Source: Sphingomonadaceae bacterium
Lineage (GTDB): Bacteria; Pseudomonadota; Alphaproteobacteria; Sphingomonadales; Sphingomonadaceae
Reading direction: 5' to 3'
Length of the DNA stretch: 64,000 nt
Assembly: GCA_019239915.1 (NCBI GenBank)
Contig: JAFAZF010000038.1
Location: 1-64,000 of the forward strand
The position numbers and the translations under genes were made by a program. The notes beneath the pieces are model-generated. The model searched no databases. It was not told the origin of the DNA and worked only from the letters and a program-made list of their open reading frames with translations. How positions within the stretch are numbered: the stretch's first letter is position 1; every line of letters starts with the position of its first letter. Below, piece after piece: positions 20,467-31,910 of the stretch.

Positions 20467-21681
20467 ATGAGCGACGTGAAGCGGGTGGTGCTTGCCTATT
20501 CGGGCGGCCTCGACACCAGCGTGATCCTGAAGTGGCTGCGCGAGACCTACAATTGCGAGGTCGTCACCTTCACCGCCGATCTCGGCCAGGGCGAGGAGCT
20601 CGAGCCGGCGCGCGCCAAGGCCGAACTGATGGGCGTGCAGCCCGAACACATCTTCATCGACGATCTCCGCGAGGAGTTCGTGGCGGATTATGTCTTCCCG
20701 ATGATGCGGGCGAACGCACTCTACGAAGGGCTCTATCTGCTCGGCACCTCGATCGCGCGCCCGCTGATCGCCAAGCGCCAGATCGAGATAGCGAGGGCGG
20801 TTGGCGCCGACGCGGTCAGCCACGGCGCTACCGGCAAGGGCAACGACCAGGTGCGGTTCGAGCTCGGCTATTATGCGCTCGCGCCCGACATCAAGGTGAT
20901 TGCCCCCTGGCGCGAGTGGGACCTGACCAGCCGTACGCGCCTCATCGAATATGCCGAGGCGCACCAGATCCCGGTGCCCAAGGACAAGCGCGGCGAGAGC
21001 CCGTTCTCGACCGACGCGAACCTCCTCCACACCTCGTCCGAGGGCAAGGTGCTCGAGGATCCGTGGGAGGAGGTGCCCGACTATGTCTATTCGCGCACCG
21101 ACGATCCGGAGAAGGCGCCCGACGCGCCCGAGTACATCACCATCGACTTCGAGAGGGGCGACGGCGTCGCGCTGAACGGCGAGGGCGTCTCGCCGGCGAC
21201 GCTGCTGACGAGGCTCAACGAGCTCGGCAAGCGTCACGGCATCGGCCGGCTGGATCTCGTCGAGAACCGGTTCGTCGGCATGAAATCGCGCGGCATGTAC
21301 GAAACGCCGGGCGGCACGATCTATCACGCCGGCCATCGCGGCATCGAGCAGTTGACGCTCGATCGCGGCGCCGCGCATCTCAAGGACGAGCTCGCGGTCC
21401 GCTATGCCGAGCTGATCTACAACGGCTTCTGGTTCTCGCCCGAGCGCGAGATGCTGCAGGCGGCGATCGACCACAGCCAGGAGAAGGTCGCCGGCACGGT
21501 GCGGCTCAAGCTCTACAAGGGCAGCGCGTCGGTGGTCGGCCGCAAGTCGCCTAACAGCCTCTATTCGGAGAAGGTCGTGACCTTCGAGGACGATCAGGGC
21601 GCCTACGATCAGCGCGACGCCGCCGGCTTCATCAAACTCAACGCGCTCCGGCTGCGGCTGCTGGGGCGGCGGGACCAGTAA
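20467..21681 (+). CDS. argG: Argininosuccinate synthase
   Basis: 404 aa, usual length. The ATP-binding [15 protein letters not shown] is at residues 9-23. [68 protein letters not shown] and [11 protein letters not shown] are characteristic. It joins citrulline and aspartate using ATP in the seventh step of arginine synthesis. It is a single gene; other arginine genes are not in the window. The 128-bp gap to the divergent EF-hand gene must hold its promoter. Confidence 0.97.
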   Translation: MSDVKRVVLAYSGGLDTSVILKWLRETYNCEVVTFTADLGQGEELEPARAKAELMGVQPEHIFIDDLREEFVADYVFPMMRANALYEGLYLLGTSIARPLIAKRQIEIARAVGADAVSHGATGKGNDQVRFELGYYALAPDIKVIAPWREWDLTSRTRLIEYAEAHQIPVPKDKRGESPFSTDANLLHTSSEGKVLEDPWEEVPDYVYSRTDDPEKAPDAPEYITIDFERGDGVALNGEGVSPATLLTRLNELGKRHGIGRLDLVENRFVGMKSRGMYETPGGTIYHAGHRGIEQLTLDRGAAHLKDELAVRYAELIYNGFWFSPEREMLQAAIDHSQEKVAGTVRLKLYKGSASVVGRKSPNSLYSEKVVTFEDDQGAYDQRDAAGFIKLNALRLRLLGRRDQ

Positions 21682-21714
21682 CTCCCTCTCCCGAGATGGA
21701 GAGGGGCAAAGGCC

Positions 21715-22479
21715 TCACCCCGGCACCGCGCCGCGCGCGAGATAATCGATGTGGATGCGCACCCAGGTGCCGAGCAGTTCCTTGCTGCCGATGCGTGGCG
21801 GCATCACCCGGAACTGCCACGAGGCGTTGAGCACGGCGCGGCCCCAGCCCGATCCCGGCGGCGACTCCCCGAGGATATGGCAGTCCTCGACATGGTGGTC
21901 GGCGATCACCTTGCAGGCGACCTCACCCCAGCCCTCGGGCGGGTTGTTCTTGGGCTTGTAGAAGGAAAGCTCGGCGTCGGTCGGGCGGCGATACCAGTCG
22001 ACATCGTAGAGGCGGTCGCCGCCGGGCCCGCCGCCGCCCGCGCTGCCGCCGCCGGCTCCCGCGTCCGCGCTGGCCTCGCCGGCCGCCTGTTCCGCCTTGT
22101 GCGACGGCAGCTTGGCGATGTCGGTCGCAGCGAAATCCTCGCGGCTCATCACGATCATGCCCGATGTCCAGTCACCCTTGGTGACGTCGACTTGGGGGCG
22201 CGCCTTCGGACTGACAGTCGCCTTGGCATGGGTGGCGGCGTGGACCTGCTTGGGCTTGCTCGCGCTCTTCGTGGCGGTCGGCGTGGCCGCGCGCTCCGGC
22301 AGCAACCCGAACGAGACGAAGCCGCGCCGCGCCGTTGACAGGTCGAACGGCGGCGCGAGCTTGAGCAGCATCAGCACGAGCAGCGCCGTGATCGCGAGCG
22401 CGACACCGAGCCCACCCAGGCGCCGTCCGAGCGGCGGCTGGTCGAGATAGGAGCCTTGGGGGAGAGATGCGTCGCGCAT
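21715..22479 (-). CDS. TonB-like periplasm-spanning protein
   Basis: 254 aa. One membrane segment at about residues 25-45 (GVALAITALLVLMLLKL), then a Lys/Ala/Pro-rich linker, a Gly-rich run near residues 135-155 and a C-terminal domain of about 90 residues (GEVACKVIADHHVEDCHILGES...WGRAVLNASWQFRVMPP...VRIHIDY). The order of short N-terminus, one helix, Lys/Pro linker and C-terminal domain, and the CHILGESP..SGWGRAVL..FR.MPP pattern, resemble TonB. TonB transmits proton-motive force to outer-membrane receptors. ExbB/ExbD are not adjacent, and the linker lacks long Pro-Glu/Pro-Lys repeats, so a degenerate or specialised TonB is likely. Confidence 0.6.
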   Translation of the reverse strand: MRDASLPQGSYLDQPPLGRRLGGLGVALAITALLVLMLLKLAPPFDLSTARRGFVSFGLLPERAATPTATKSASKPKQVHAATHAKATVSPKARPQVDVTKGDWTSGMIVMSREDFAATDIAKLPSHKAEQAAGEASADAGAGGGSAGGGGPGGDRLYDVDWYRRPTDAELSFYKPKNNPPEGWGEVACKVIADHHVEDCHILGESPPGSGWGRAVLNASWQFRVMPPRIGSKELLGTWVRIHIDYLARGAVPG

Positions 22480-22558
22480 CGGCGGTTCGCCTACAGGCGC
22501 GGCGCCGGGGCGGCAATCATGTGACCAAAGTTTAAGCCATGACGAGGAGGCTTGGCGC

Positions 22559-22672
22559 GACGGGCTCCCCTCCTTTCAGGGGAGGGGTTGGGGGTGGGGT
22601 AGAGGCATGCGGAGCGCTCTCTAGCCGCCACCCCACCCCAACCCCTCCCCTGAAGGGGAGGGGCTTTTGGCC
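22559..22672. repeat. Large nested palindromic intergenic repeat
   Basis: A 114-bp inverted repeat. Each end is a hairpin (CCCCTCCTTTCAGGGGAGGGG left, CCCCTCCCCTGAAGGGGAGG right), and the inner parts GGGGTTGGGGGTGGGG and CCCCACCCCAACCCC also pair across the centre. It separates two minus-strand genes. The same hairpin-plus-inner-arm architecture is found inside uvrA at 30943-31053. Confidence 0.85.
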
Positions 22673-22673
22673 C

Positions 22674-23327
22674 TCAAAACTCGACCTCGAGCTCCTCCAT
22701 CTCCTCGGGCTCGGCCTTGGCGGCCTCGATCCATTCGCGCACCGGTGCCCAGGCCATGATCGCATCACGATAGCCGGCGGAGGCCGCGCGGAGCGGCACG
22801 TTGTAGGTCACGAAGCGCGTCGCGACGGGCGCGTACATCGCATCCGCCACGGTCGGCTTCACGCCGAACAGGAAGGGTCCGCCGTAGCGGCCAAGACATT
22901 CCTCCCAGATCTCCTGGATGCGTTCGATATCGGGACGCGCGCCCGAGAAGATCTTGAAGCTTTCGTGGCGGGTATGGAGGTTCATCGGCAGCGCGGAGCG
23001 CAGATTGTGGAAGCCCGAGTGGATTTCGCCCGAGACCGAGCGGCAATGCGCGCGCACGATTCGGTCTTCCGGATAGAGTCCCGCTTCGGGAAAGCATTCG
23101 TTGAGGTAACCCGCGATCGCCAGCGTATCCCATACGCTCGCGCCCTCGTGGGTGAGCCGCGGCACGCGCACCGAGGGCGAGAGCAGGAGCAGTTCGGCGC
23201 GCGTATCCGCATCTACCGGAACGATTTCTTCGCGCACATCGAGCCCCGCCAGCCGGCACAGCAGCCAGCCGCGCAGCGACCAGGATGAATAATTCTTGCT
23301 GGAGATCGTCAGCACCGCCTGCGTCAT
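22674..23327 (-). CDS. Glutathione S-transferase family protein
   Basis: 217 aa from ATG 23327 (MTQAVLTISSKNYSSWSLRGW). The N-terminal thioredoxin-like domain covers residues 1-80, with NYSSWSLR near residue 11 in place of the usual Ser/Tyr motif, VRVPRLTHEG and VWDTLAIAGYLNE matching the glutathione-binding 'E/D-S' region. The rest is an all-helical domain with PTVADAMYAPVATRF. The catalytic residue is probably a Ser in NYSSWS. The C-terminus is Glu-rich. It is divergent from phaZ across 94 bp. Substrate unknown. Confidence 0.88.
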   Translation of the reverse strand: MTQAVLTISSKNYSSWSLRGWLLCRLAGLDVREEIVPVDADTRAELLLLSPSVRVPRLTHEGASVWDTLAIAGYLNECFPEAGLYPEDRIVRAHCRSVSGEIHSGFHNLRSALPMNLHTRHESFKIFSGARPDIERIQEIWEECLGRYGGPFLFGVKPTVADAMYAPVATRFVTYNVPLRAASAGYRDAIMAWAPVREWIEAAKAEPEEMEELEVEF

Positions 23328-23421
23328 CGCGCCATCACTCCCTTTCGCTGCACCGCACGCCGCCATTTGCGCGGCGCAACATAACGTGCATTAATGCGAA
23401 TGCGACAGGGCGGGAGCGACG

Positions 23422-24636
23422 ATGCTGTATCAGGCCTTTCAGCTTTGGTCTGATCTGATGATGCCGGCACGGACGGCGGCGCGCGCGGCGGTAGCGACGA
23501 AGGGGGCGTTCGGCGCGCTGAGCGAATGGGACGGGCCGCGCCGCTTCTTCGCGCTCGCCGAGCTGCTCGCCGACATCAAGCTGACGAGCCAGCGCCCGCC
23601 GTTCGGGATCGATGAGGTGCTCTCCGGCAATGCGCTCCTCGGCGTGCGCGAGGAGGTGGCGCTGCGGCTGCCGTTCGCCAATCTGCTCCACTTCGCCAAG
23701 GACACGCCCACGCCGAAGCCCAAGGTGCTCGTCGTGGCACCGCTTTCGGGCCATTTCGCCACCTTGTTGCGTAACACTGTCGCGACGCTGCTGCGCGATC
23801 ACGACGTCTACATCACCGACTGGGTGAACGCGCGCGACGTGCCGCTGAGCGCGGGGACGTTCGCGTTCGACGACTATGTCGACTATGTCATTCGCTTCGT
23901 CGACGAGCTGGGGCCGGGCGCGAACATCGTCTCGGTCTGTCAGCCGTGCGTGCAGACGTTGGCTGCGGTTGCGATCATGGCCGAGGACAAGCATCCGCTG
24001 CAGCCGCGCACGATGACGCTGATGGGCGGCCCCATCGACACCCGCGCCGCGCCGACCGTGGTCAACGAGCTCGCGACCTCCAAGCCGCTCGACTGGTTCG
24101 AGGAGAACCTCATCCAGACCGTGCCGCTGCGCTATGCCGGGCGCGGCCGCGCGGTCTATCCCGGCTTTCTCCAGCTGACCGCGTTCATGTCGATGAACCT
24201 CGGCCGGCACATGGGCCAGTATCGCGCCTTCTACCAATCCCGCGCCGACGGCGAGGACGAGGCGGCGGATCGCATCATCGAATTCTACGAGGAATATCTC
24301 GCCGTGCTCGACATGACCGCCGAATTCTACATCGAGACGGTCGACCGCGTCTTCCAGCGCGCGCTGCTGGCGAAGGGCGAGCTCCACTATCGCGGCCGCA
24401 AGGTGCGGCCCGAGCGCATCCACAAGACCGCGCTGCTCACCATCGAGGGCGAGCGCGACGACATCTGCGCGGTCGGCCAGACGTCGGCCGCGCACGACCT
24501 CTGCTCGGGGCTGCGGCCGCACCTCAAGCGCCATTATCTCCAGCCCGGCGTCGGCCATTACGGCGTGTTCAGCGGCAGCCGCTGGGAGCGCCAGATCTAC
24601 CCGCAGGTGCGCAACCACATCCTCGCGATGGGCTGA
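23422..24636 (+). CDS. phaZ: Intracellular polyhydroxyalkanoate depolymerase (Cys-type)
   Basis: 404 aa, the usual length. An N-terminal segment of about 90 residues precedes an alpha/beta-hydrolase core: VLVVAPLSGHFATLLR (about 95), DHDVYITDWVNARDVP (about 125), and the lipase-like box VSVCQPCVQT near residue 172, where Cys replaces Ser as nucleophile. GPIDTR, TIEGERDDICAVGQT and GVGHYGVFSGSRW supply the Asp and His ends of the triad. It mobilises stored poly-3-hydroxybutyrate granules. No PHA synthase or phasin lies in the window. Confidence 0.93.
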   Translation: MLYQAFQLWSDLMMPARTAARAAVATKGAFGALSEWDGPRRFFALAELLADIKLTSQRPPFGIDEVLSGNALLGVREEVALRLPFANLLHFAKDTPTPKPKVLVVAPLSGHFATLLRNTVATLLRDHDVYITDWVNARDVPLSAGTFAFDDYVDYVIRFVDELGPGANIVSVCQPCVQTLAAVAIMAEDKHPLQPRTMTLMGGPIDTRAAPTVVNELATSKPLDWFEENLIQTVPLRYAGRGRAVYPGFLQLTAFMSMNLGRHMGQYRAFYQSRADGEDEAADRIIEFYEEYLAVLDMTAEFYIETVDRVFQRALLAKGELHYRGRKVRPERIHKTALLTIEGERDDICAVGQTSAAHDLCSGLRPHLKRHYLQPGVGHYGVFSGSRWERQIYPQVRNHILAMG

Positions 24637-24638
24637 CA

Positions 24639-24764
24639 TCCTCCCCTGCAAGGGGAGGGGGACCAGCCGCAGGCTGGTGGAGGGGGAGTGAGGCCGGGCT
24701 CAGCGCCGATGGAGAGCCCCCTCCACCGCTCTGCGAGCGGTCCCCCTCCCCGTGCCGGGGAGGA
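24639..24764. repeat. Nested palindromic intergenic repeat
   Basis: Left arm CCTCCCCTGCAAGGGGAGGGG; right arm CCGTGCCGGGGAGG. The inner unit CACCGCTCTGCGAGCGGT is a hairpin shared in type with those at 10868-10997 and 49082-49200. It fills the gap between phaZ and the converging manA gene. Confidence 0.8.
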
Positions 24765-25607
24765 TCACCCCCAGATGCCGTCGATCACGCCGGCGTCGGA
24801 ATAGGCGACGAGCAGGTCGGCGCCGTCGTCGAGCGTGAGCGCGGTCGGTGCGGTCGCGACCCAGACGCCGCCGGGTTCGAGCCGGCCGCCGTCGAGCGTG
24901 CCGCCGCCCTTCACCGGCACCAGCCACACCGAACCGCGCCCCTTGCTGTCGAGCGTGCCGCTGCCGCTCCGCCGCCAGCGCTCGAGCACGAAGGCCGGGC
25001 CGTCGCCGAGCACGGTGCGTCCCGGCTCGACATCGTGCGCGATATAGGGCGCGACATAGGGCACCGGATCGGCGACCGCGACGGCATCGTCGACATGGAG
25101 CTCGCGCGCGCTGCCGTAATCGTAGAGCCGGTAGGTGAGGTCGACATTCTGCTGGACCTCGATCACCACCAGCCCCGGCCCGATCGCGTGCACCGTGCCG
25201 GCGGGCGAATAATAGCTATCGTCGGCCTTCACCGCCTTCCAGTCGAGCTTCTTCTCGATCGAGCCGTCAAGCGCAGACCGGCGCAGCTCGTCCTTGTCCA
25301 TCGGATAGAGCGTGCCGAGCGCGATCGTGGCGTGCGGCTCGGCGGAGAGGATCAGCCAGGCCTCGTCCTTGCCGCGGTGATAGCCGTGGGCGCGGGCATA
25401 TTGGTCGTCCGGGTGGACCTGGACCGAGAGCTTCTCGCTGGTGAACAGATATTTGACGAGCAGCGGCGGCTGCGAGCCGTCCGGCTCCTCAAACCACACC
25501 TCGCCGACCGGATCCTTGTCCTTCGGCTGATCGGGGAAGCCGGGCCATAGATCGTGGCGGCCCCACGGCTTCTCGACGCGCTTGGTCGTGAGGCGGACGG
25601 CGGACAT
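24765..25607 (-). CDS. manA: Mannose-6-phosphate isomerase, class I
   Basis: 280 aa from ATG 25607 (MSAVRLTTKRVEKPWG), which has a purine-rich leader; the frame continues upstream only as Arg-rich, unlikely sequence. LFTSEKLSVQVHPDDQYAR carries the zinc-binding Gln/His pair, HRGKDEAWLIL the Glu, and YYSPAGTVHAIGPGLVVIEVQQN the second His and later residues. It interconverts mannose-6-phosphate and fructose-6-phosphate, feeding GDP-mannose and envelope polysaccharide synthesis or mannose use. It is shorter than the 390-residue E. coli enzyme and belongs to the short class. It ends against a palindromic repeat. Confidence 0.92.
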   Translation of the reverse strand: MSAVRLTTKRVEKPWGRHDLWPGFPDQPKDKDPVGEVWFEEPDGSQPPLLVKYLFTSEKLSVQVHPDDQYARAHGYHRGKDEAWLILSAEPHATIALGTLYPMDKDELRRSALDGSIEKKLDWKAVKADDSYYSPAGTVHAIGPGLVVIEVQQNVDLTYRLYDYGSARELHVDDAVAVADPVPYVAPYIAHDVEPGRTVLGDGPAFVLERWRRSGSGTLDSKGRGSVWLVPVKGGGTLDGGRLEPGGVWVATAPTALTLDDGADLLVAYSDAGVIDGIWG

Positions 25608-25737
25608 GGGCGAATCTCCACGATGGTGCGGCGCACTATGGCGGGGAACGTCGCCGCGCGCGATGCCGTTCCCACGGCGCGCGCGATGTAACGCCGGCGC
25701 AACGCGGGCGGGCGGTCCATCGGACCTGCGCCGGAAG

Positions 25738-25790
25738 GTCACATCGGAAGGTCACGGGCGCCGGCGCGAAAGGTCACGGGGTTTCGTGAT
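25738..25790. repeat. GGTCAC short tandem motif at the 3' end of a gene
   Basis: Three copies of AAGGTCAC in about 45 bp, with uneven spacing, followed by ACGGGGTTTCGTGATCTTCC. The last part overlaps the stop region of the gene at 25774. Nearly the same series follows the pseudogene near 42058-42112, so this is a paired signature of the two related loci rather than chance. Confidence 0.75.
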
Positions 25791-26460
25791 CTTCCGCGCC
25801 CGGACACACAGCCGCGCTCGCAGCCGCGCCCGGGCCCGCGCCCGCGTCCCCGGCGGAGCGTGGCCGGAGCAGGCGCGCGAGCAGCTTCGGCAGCCGGCGC
25901 AGCGCCGCCGGCACCGGGTTGAGCTGCCACAGGTCCATGCGCTCGCGCTCCTTGCGCGAGGGCAGCCAGAGGCCGCCGTGGAACCAGGGATCGCGCGTCT
26001 TGAGGAGGAAGATCGCGAGCGCGTCCGAATGGCGGGTGCGGTGGCCGATGATCTCGCCCTTATGGACGATCGGCACCTGCTCGCCGTGGATCGCGCGCTC
26101 GAGGCAGGCATCGGCGAGCCGCTCGGTGGCGAGATCCTGCGCCGCGTTCCATGCCTCGCGAAAGCCCTTGGCGTCCGGCCGGCGGCGCAGCCGGTAGGCG
26201 CTCTCGCGCGTCATCCCGACGACGAACGCGGCGCGCGTGACCGAGCCGGTATCGGCGAGCGTCTCGATGAACTCATGCTGCCGCGCCGGCGTCCACCCAT
26301 CGGCGCGGCTGCGCAGCGGCGTCGGCGCGAACGGCACGCGTGGCTCGCGGGCGGGCGAAGCGGCCGGCGGCGGAAAGGCGAACGGATCGGCGAGATCGGC
26401 GTCGCGCCGGGGAAGCGCGGCGGCGGCGGCCGGCGGCGCGGGCGCATCGAGCGAGCTCAT
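25774..26460 (-). CDS. Sphingomonad hypothetical protein with HTH-like segment
   Basis: 228 aa from ATG 26460. Residues 1-45 are Ala/Pro-rich. Residues about 50-115 (GWTPARQHEFIETLADTGSV, then AAFVVGMTRESAYRLRRRPD) look like a Myb/terminase-type helix-turn-helix: two helices, a turn with Gly-Met, and an Arg-rich recognition helix. KGEIIGHRTRHSDALAIFLLK follows. The C-terminal 40 residues are Arg/Ala-rich and low in complexity. It overlaps the small gene before it by four bases. A broken paralogue lies at 42110-42310. I do not know its function; a DNA-binding role is inferred from the HTH pattern alone. Confidence 0.75.
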   Translation of the reverse strand: MSSLDAPAPPAAAAALPRRDADLADPFAFPPPAASPAREPRVPFAPTPLRSRADGWTPARQHEFIETLADTGSVTRAAFVVGMTRESAYRLRRRPDAKGFREAWNAAQDLATERLADACLERAIHGEQVPIVHKGEIIGHRTRHSDALAIFLLKTRDPWFHGGLWLPSRKERERMDLWQLNPVPAALRRLPKLLARLLRPRSAGDAGAGPGAAASAAVCPGAEDHETP

Positions 26461-26687
26461 GTCCGGCTCCGGCCAAGGAGCAGGCGTTCGGCCGCGCGCA
26501 CCGCCTCCTCGCAGGCGGCGCGGGCGGCGCGTTGCTCCGTGCTCAGCGGCCGGCCGATCAGCCCACGCTCGAGCAGCGTGCGCCAATGGGTGAAATGCTC
26601 GTCCGGGCGATCGTCGGATTCGGGGCAGACGGCAATCGCCGCCGCGGCGGCGTGCGCGTGAGCGTCGGCGAGATCGAGCGGGGGCAT
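26457..26687 (-). CDS. Small hypothetical protein upstream of the HTH-like gene
   Basis: 76 aa, Ala- and Arg-rich, predicted helical: AHAHAAAAAIAVCPE, then HFTHWRTLLERGLIGRPLS and RAARAACEEAVRAAERLLLG. Its stop overlaps the start of the next gene (ATGA), so the two are probably translated together. Not recognised by family. It is divergent from the toxin-antitoxin pair at 26789; the 100-bp gap would hold promoters for both directions. Confidence 0.65.
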   Translation of the reverse strand: MPPLDLADAHAHAAAAAIAVCPESDDRPDEHFTHWRTLLERGLIGRPLSTEQRAARAACEEAVRAAERLLLGRSRT

Positions 26688-26788
26688 GTCCGGCTCCTCA
26701 GGACGGAGGTGGACAGACCATGTATCGCGGATCGGGGGCTGTAGGACAGCGGTTTTGTGGAGCGAGCGATGTCTGATAGGGTGGCGCC

Positions 26789-26956
26789 ATGAAGGCCGAG
26801 AAGACGATCTTCGATCCCGCTGCCGAGGCAGAAGCGGACGCGCGCGCCGACGCGGATGTCGCCGCCGGCCGCATCATCAGCCATGCGGCGGTGAAGCGCT
26901 GGCTCAGGTCCTGGGGACGCGAGAAGGTGCTGCCGCGGCCGCTCGTCGGCGACTGA
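26789..26956 (+). CDS. Antitoxin of a RelE/ParE-type module
   Basis: 55 aa: acidic N-terminus (AEAEADARADADVAAG), then GRIISHAAVKRWLRSWG and LPRPLVGD. The 'GR..SH..V.RWL.SWG' pattern is common in small antitoxins paired with RelE/ParE toxins. The acidic, likely disordered part would bind the toxin. It ends one base before the toxin start, the usual spacing for co-translated modules. Its own operator is expected just upstream; none is clear. Too short for most open-frame filters. Confidence 0.75.
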   Translation: MKAEKTIFDPAAEAEADARADADVAAGRIISHAAVKRWLRSWGREKVLPRPLVGD

Positions 26957-26957
26957 T

Positions 26958-27242
26958 TTGCTGCGGATCGACTGGACCGACGAGGCGGTCGGCAACCTCG
27001 AAGCGATCGTCACCTATATCTCGGCATTCAATCCTGCAGCGGCGGAGACGCTCGCCGGACGGCTGATCGAATTGGCGGACAGCTTGGCGGCGTTCCCGAA
27101 CCGGGGGCGCGATGCCGGTGATGGTCGACGTGAGATGACGGTCGTTTGGCCCTATGTGATGCGCTACCGGGTGGACCGTGAGACCGTGCTCATCCTGCGC
27201 ATCCGACATGGCGCGCGGGAACCAGACGAGAAGGAAGGATAA
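26958..27242 (+). CDS. RelE/ParE family toxin
   Basis: 94 aa from a TTG. WTDEAVGNLEAIVTYISAFNP at the N-terminus gives the two antiparallel helices of the fold, FPNRGRDAGDGRREM and VWPYVMRYRVDRETVLILRIRHGARE the beta sheet with its Arg/Tyr/His residues. That ending, ILRI.HGAR, is a hallmark of the ParE/RelE superfamily. RelE-type toxins cut mRNA on the ribosome, ParE-type poison gyrase; the sequence alone does not settle which. The upstream antitoxin ends one base earlier. Confidence 0.88.
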   Translation: MLRIDWTDEAVGNLEAIVTYISAFNPAAAETLAGRLIELADSLAAFPNRGRDAGDGRREMTVVWPYVMRYRVDRETVLILRIRHGAREPDEKEG

Positions 27243-27245
27243 GCG

Positions 27246-27470
27246 ATGGCGCGGAGCCGCAGGCACACACCCGTGATCGGGATCACCTCGGCACCGAGCG
27301 ACAAACCGTTCAAGCGGATCGAGCACGGCCGCGAGCGCGCGGCGGTGCGCGACGCACTGACGCGCGAACTGGACCCGCCGTCGCCACGCGCCTTTGGCGA
27401 TCCGTGGGACAGCGAAAAGGACGGAAAGCTCTGGCTGAACCGCGCGGACGAGGCGCTGCTGCGGAAGTGA
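27246..27470 (+). CDS. Small basic hypothetical protein
   Basis: 74 aa, basic and probably soluble: ARSRRHTPVIGITSAPSDK at the N-terminus and WDSEKDGKLWLNRADEALLRK at the end. It begins 3 bp after the toxin, so it looks like the third gene of that operon. I recognise similar short proteins in sphingomonads, sometimes beside toxin genes, but no function is known. Ribosome site AAGGAAGG lies just upstream. Confidence 0.7.
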   Translation: MARSRRHTPVIGITSAPSDKPFKRIEHGRERAAVRDALTRELDPPSPRAFGDPWDSEKDGKLWLNRADEALLRK

Positions 27471-27503
27471 GTTCAGGCGGGCTGATGGATCATCAACCGC
27501 CCC

Positions 27504-28089
27504 TCAGAACCCGACCACCTTGTTCCAATCGCTAACATACATGTAGAGCCTCGCGAACTCGCCAGGCTGAAGAAGACGGTTGTGAGCCAAGAAGCTTCTG
27601 GCCTTTTCGATTTCATCGAATCGCTGGGACAGCCAGTGCTGCGTTGGTATAACGTCCTTGAAGCAATCCCACTTGGTAATGATGATTTGTGCTAAATGGC
27701 CAAAGTCTGCAAATCCAAGGAGGTCAGTTTTTGATCCTTCAAGCCAAGAGTCTTTCAAAGCTGCAACTTTCCTACTTTCAGCTGCGCTGACAATTTTTGC
27801 AGGCAACTTAGAAAACCAATCAGCTCCTTCGTTCTCTAAAAGCCTCTCTCGGATAAAGTCTCTTACCTCATTCTCGAAACAGTAGAGGCAACGAGTAGAT
27901 GCGAAACATCTCAATAGCCGAGTTACGTCTTTGAACACTAAAGGGCGCAAGCTGCTCAGTCAGAAGCGCTTCTTGTTCTGCAGCACTCTGGGCACCAATT
28001 TGGATTCCTGCCGATTGGAAGCGTTCCGCCTCCGACTCAAATATAAGACCCCTAAATAGGAACAGCCGCAGCGGATCAGCGGTCAACAA
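27504..28089 (-). pseudogene. Swt1-like HEPN domain protein, frameshifted
   Basis: Two overlapping frames join to one protein of about 195 residues: the first (from a TTG at 28089) runs to EMFRIYSL near 27890, the second continues with LYCFENEVRDFIRERL. Deleting one C in TTGCCTCTAC near 27888 restores a single frame. The LYCFENEVRDFIRERL stretch resembles the Swt1-like HEPN family, whose RNase motif is R-x4-H; the later ARSFLAHNR and TQHWLSQRFDEIEKARSF contain the candidate His residues. The region is AT-richer than its surroundings. It overlaps the stop of the DUF5343 gene, so the two were probably one operon. A sequencing error is the alternative to a real mutation. Confidence 0.7.
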
Positions 28090-28681
28090 AGTGCTCCCTT
28101 AGCGATCTAAAGATGGCGTTGTAAACCTCAAGATCTTTCGCCGCAGGTAAATTGACCTGTATATTATAGTGCAATTCAGGAGAGATGCTGCCTTTAGAAA
28201 GTGGGTTACTAATCTTATCTATTTCATCTTTCTTGATTTCGGGAGGCGTTAACTTACCCTTTTGCCCTAACATCAGCTAGCTTCAACAGAGCATAGAACG
28301 TAGCTGCCATGCTCTTTGCTGAATTGTCACTAGCATTATGGTAACTCTTGAATTTTCCCTCTATTGCCTCTCTATCTGAGTCCTTTGGGTTGTTCGTTAT
28401 AAGGAAAAGATCGCCATACGCCTCACGCAAAGCCTCACCAAGAACCTTCTTGGATTGCGAGTGATCCCTGTACCGGTGGTAGCGCTCTGTTGGCTGACCG
28501 GTAGGAGTCAAGAAGCCCAGCGCTTTGAGGAGCGGAATGAAGGCGCGATCGTTTGAGGAAGAGAACCCCCAATCCTTCAGCAGTTGGTGTGTCACCTGCT
28601 CAGGCGCCTGGCCGTCTCTTAATCTAGCAAAGAGATCAGGGAACGACTAAGAGCTAGCACATAAGAGTTGGTAAGCGCCAT
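28076..28681 (-). pseudogene. DUF5343 protein, two frameshifts
   Basis: Starting at ATG 28681 (MALTNSYVLALS), translation stops after 19 codons, but the next frame continues as FPDLFARLRDGQAPEQVTHQ through the 113-residue piece ending LLKLADVRAKG, and a third frame continues as KLTPPEIKKDEIDKISN. One missing base near 28645 and one extra G near 28258 restore a single frame of about 200 residues. The domain matches DUF5343, of unknown function, seen beside HEPN-type genes in defence islands. A promoter-like TTGACA/TATAGT pair precedes it. Base composition is lower in GC than flanking genes, suggesting acquisition by transfer. Confidence 0.75.
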
Positions 28682-28701
28682 CGGTAAAGCCCCCTAAGTC
28701 G

Positions 28702-28732
28702 ACTATACAGAGTGGCGTGAGCAGTCTGTCAA
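28702..28732 (-). promoter_or_regulatory. Candidate sigma-70 promoter for the DUF5343 gene
   Basis: On the minus strand TTGACA (28732-28727) and TATAGT (28707-28702) are separated by 19 bases, about 25-30 bases upstream of ATG 28681. TTGACA is a perfect -35 and TATAGT misses one base of the -10 consensus, but the spacer is longer than the 17-base optimum. Confidence 0.5.
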
Positions 28733-28774
28733 TAGTGCGCTGAACGCTCGCACGCCGTAGTAGCCGGGCATTTC

Positions 28775-31777
<3,003 letters not shown>

Positions 31778-31910
31778 GGGTAGGGTTCTACTTCCGTTCC
31801 GCTGGGATCGCCAGGGAAAGGAGATGGGCGGCGGGGGGCGCTAACTCAAGTGAGCGGCGGAGATTGCCGCTCGCTTGCGGCCCGTAAGGAATATCCTTAC
31901 ACCTGATTTC

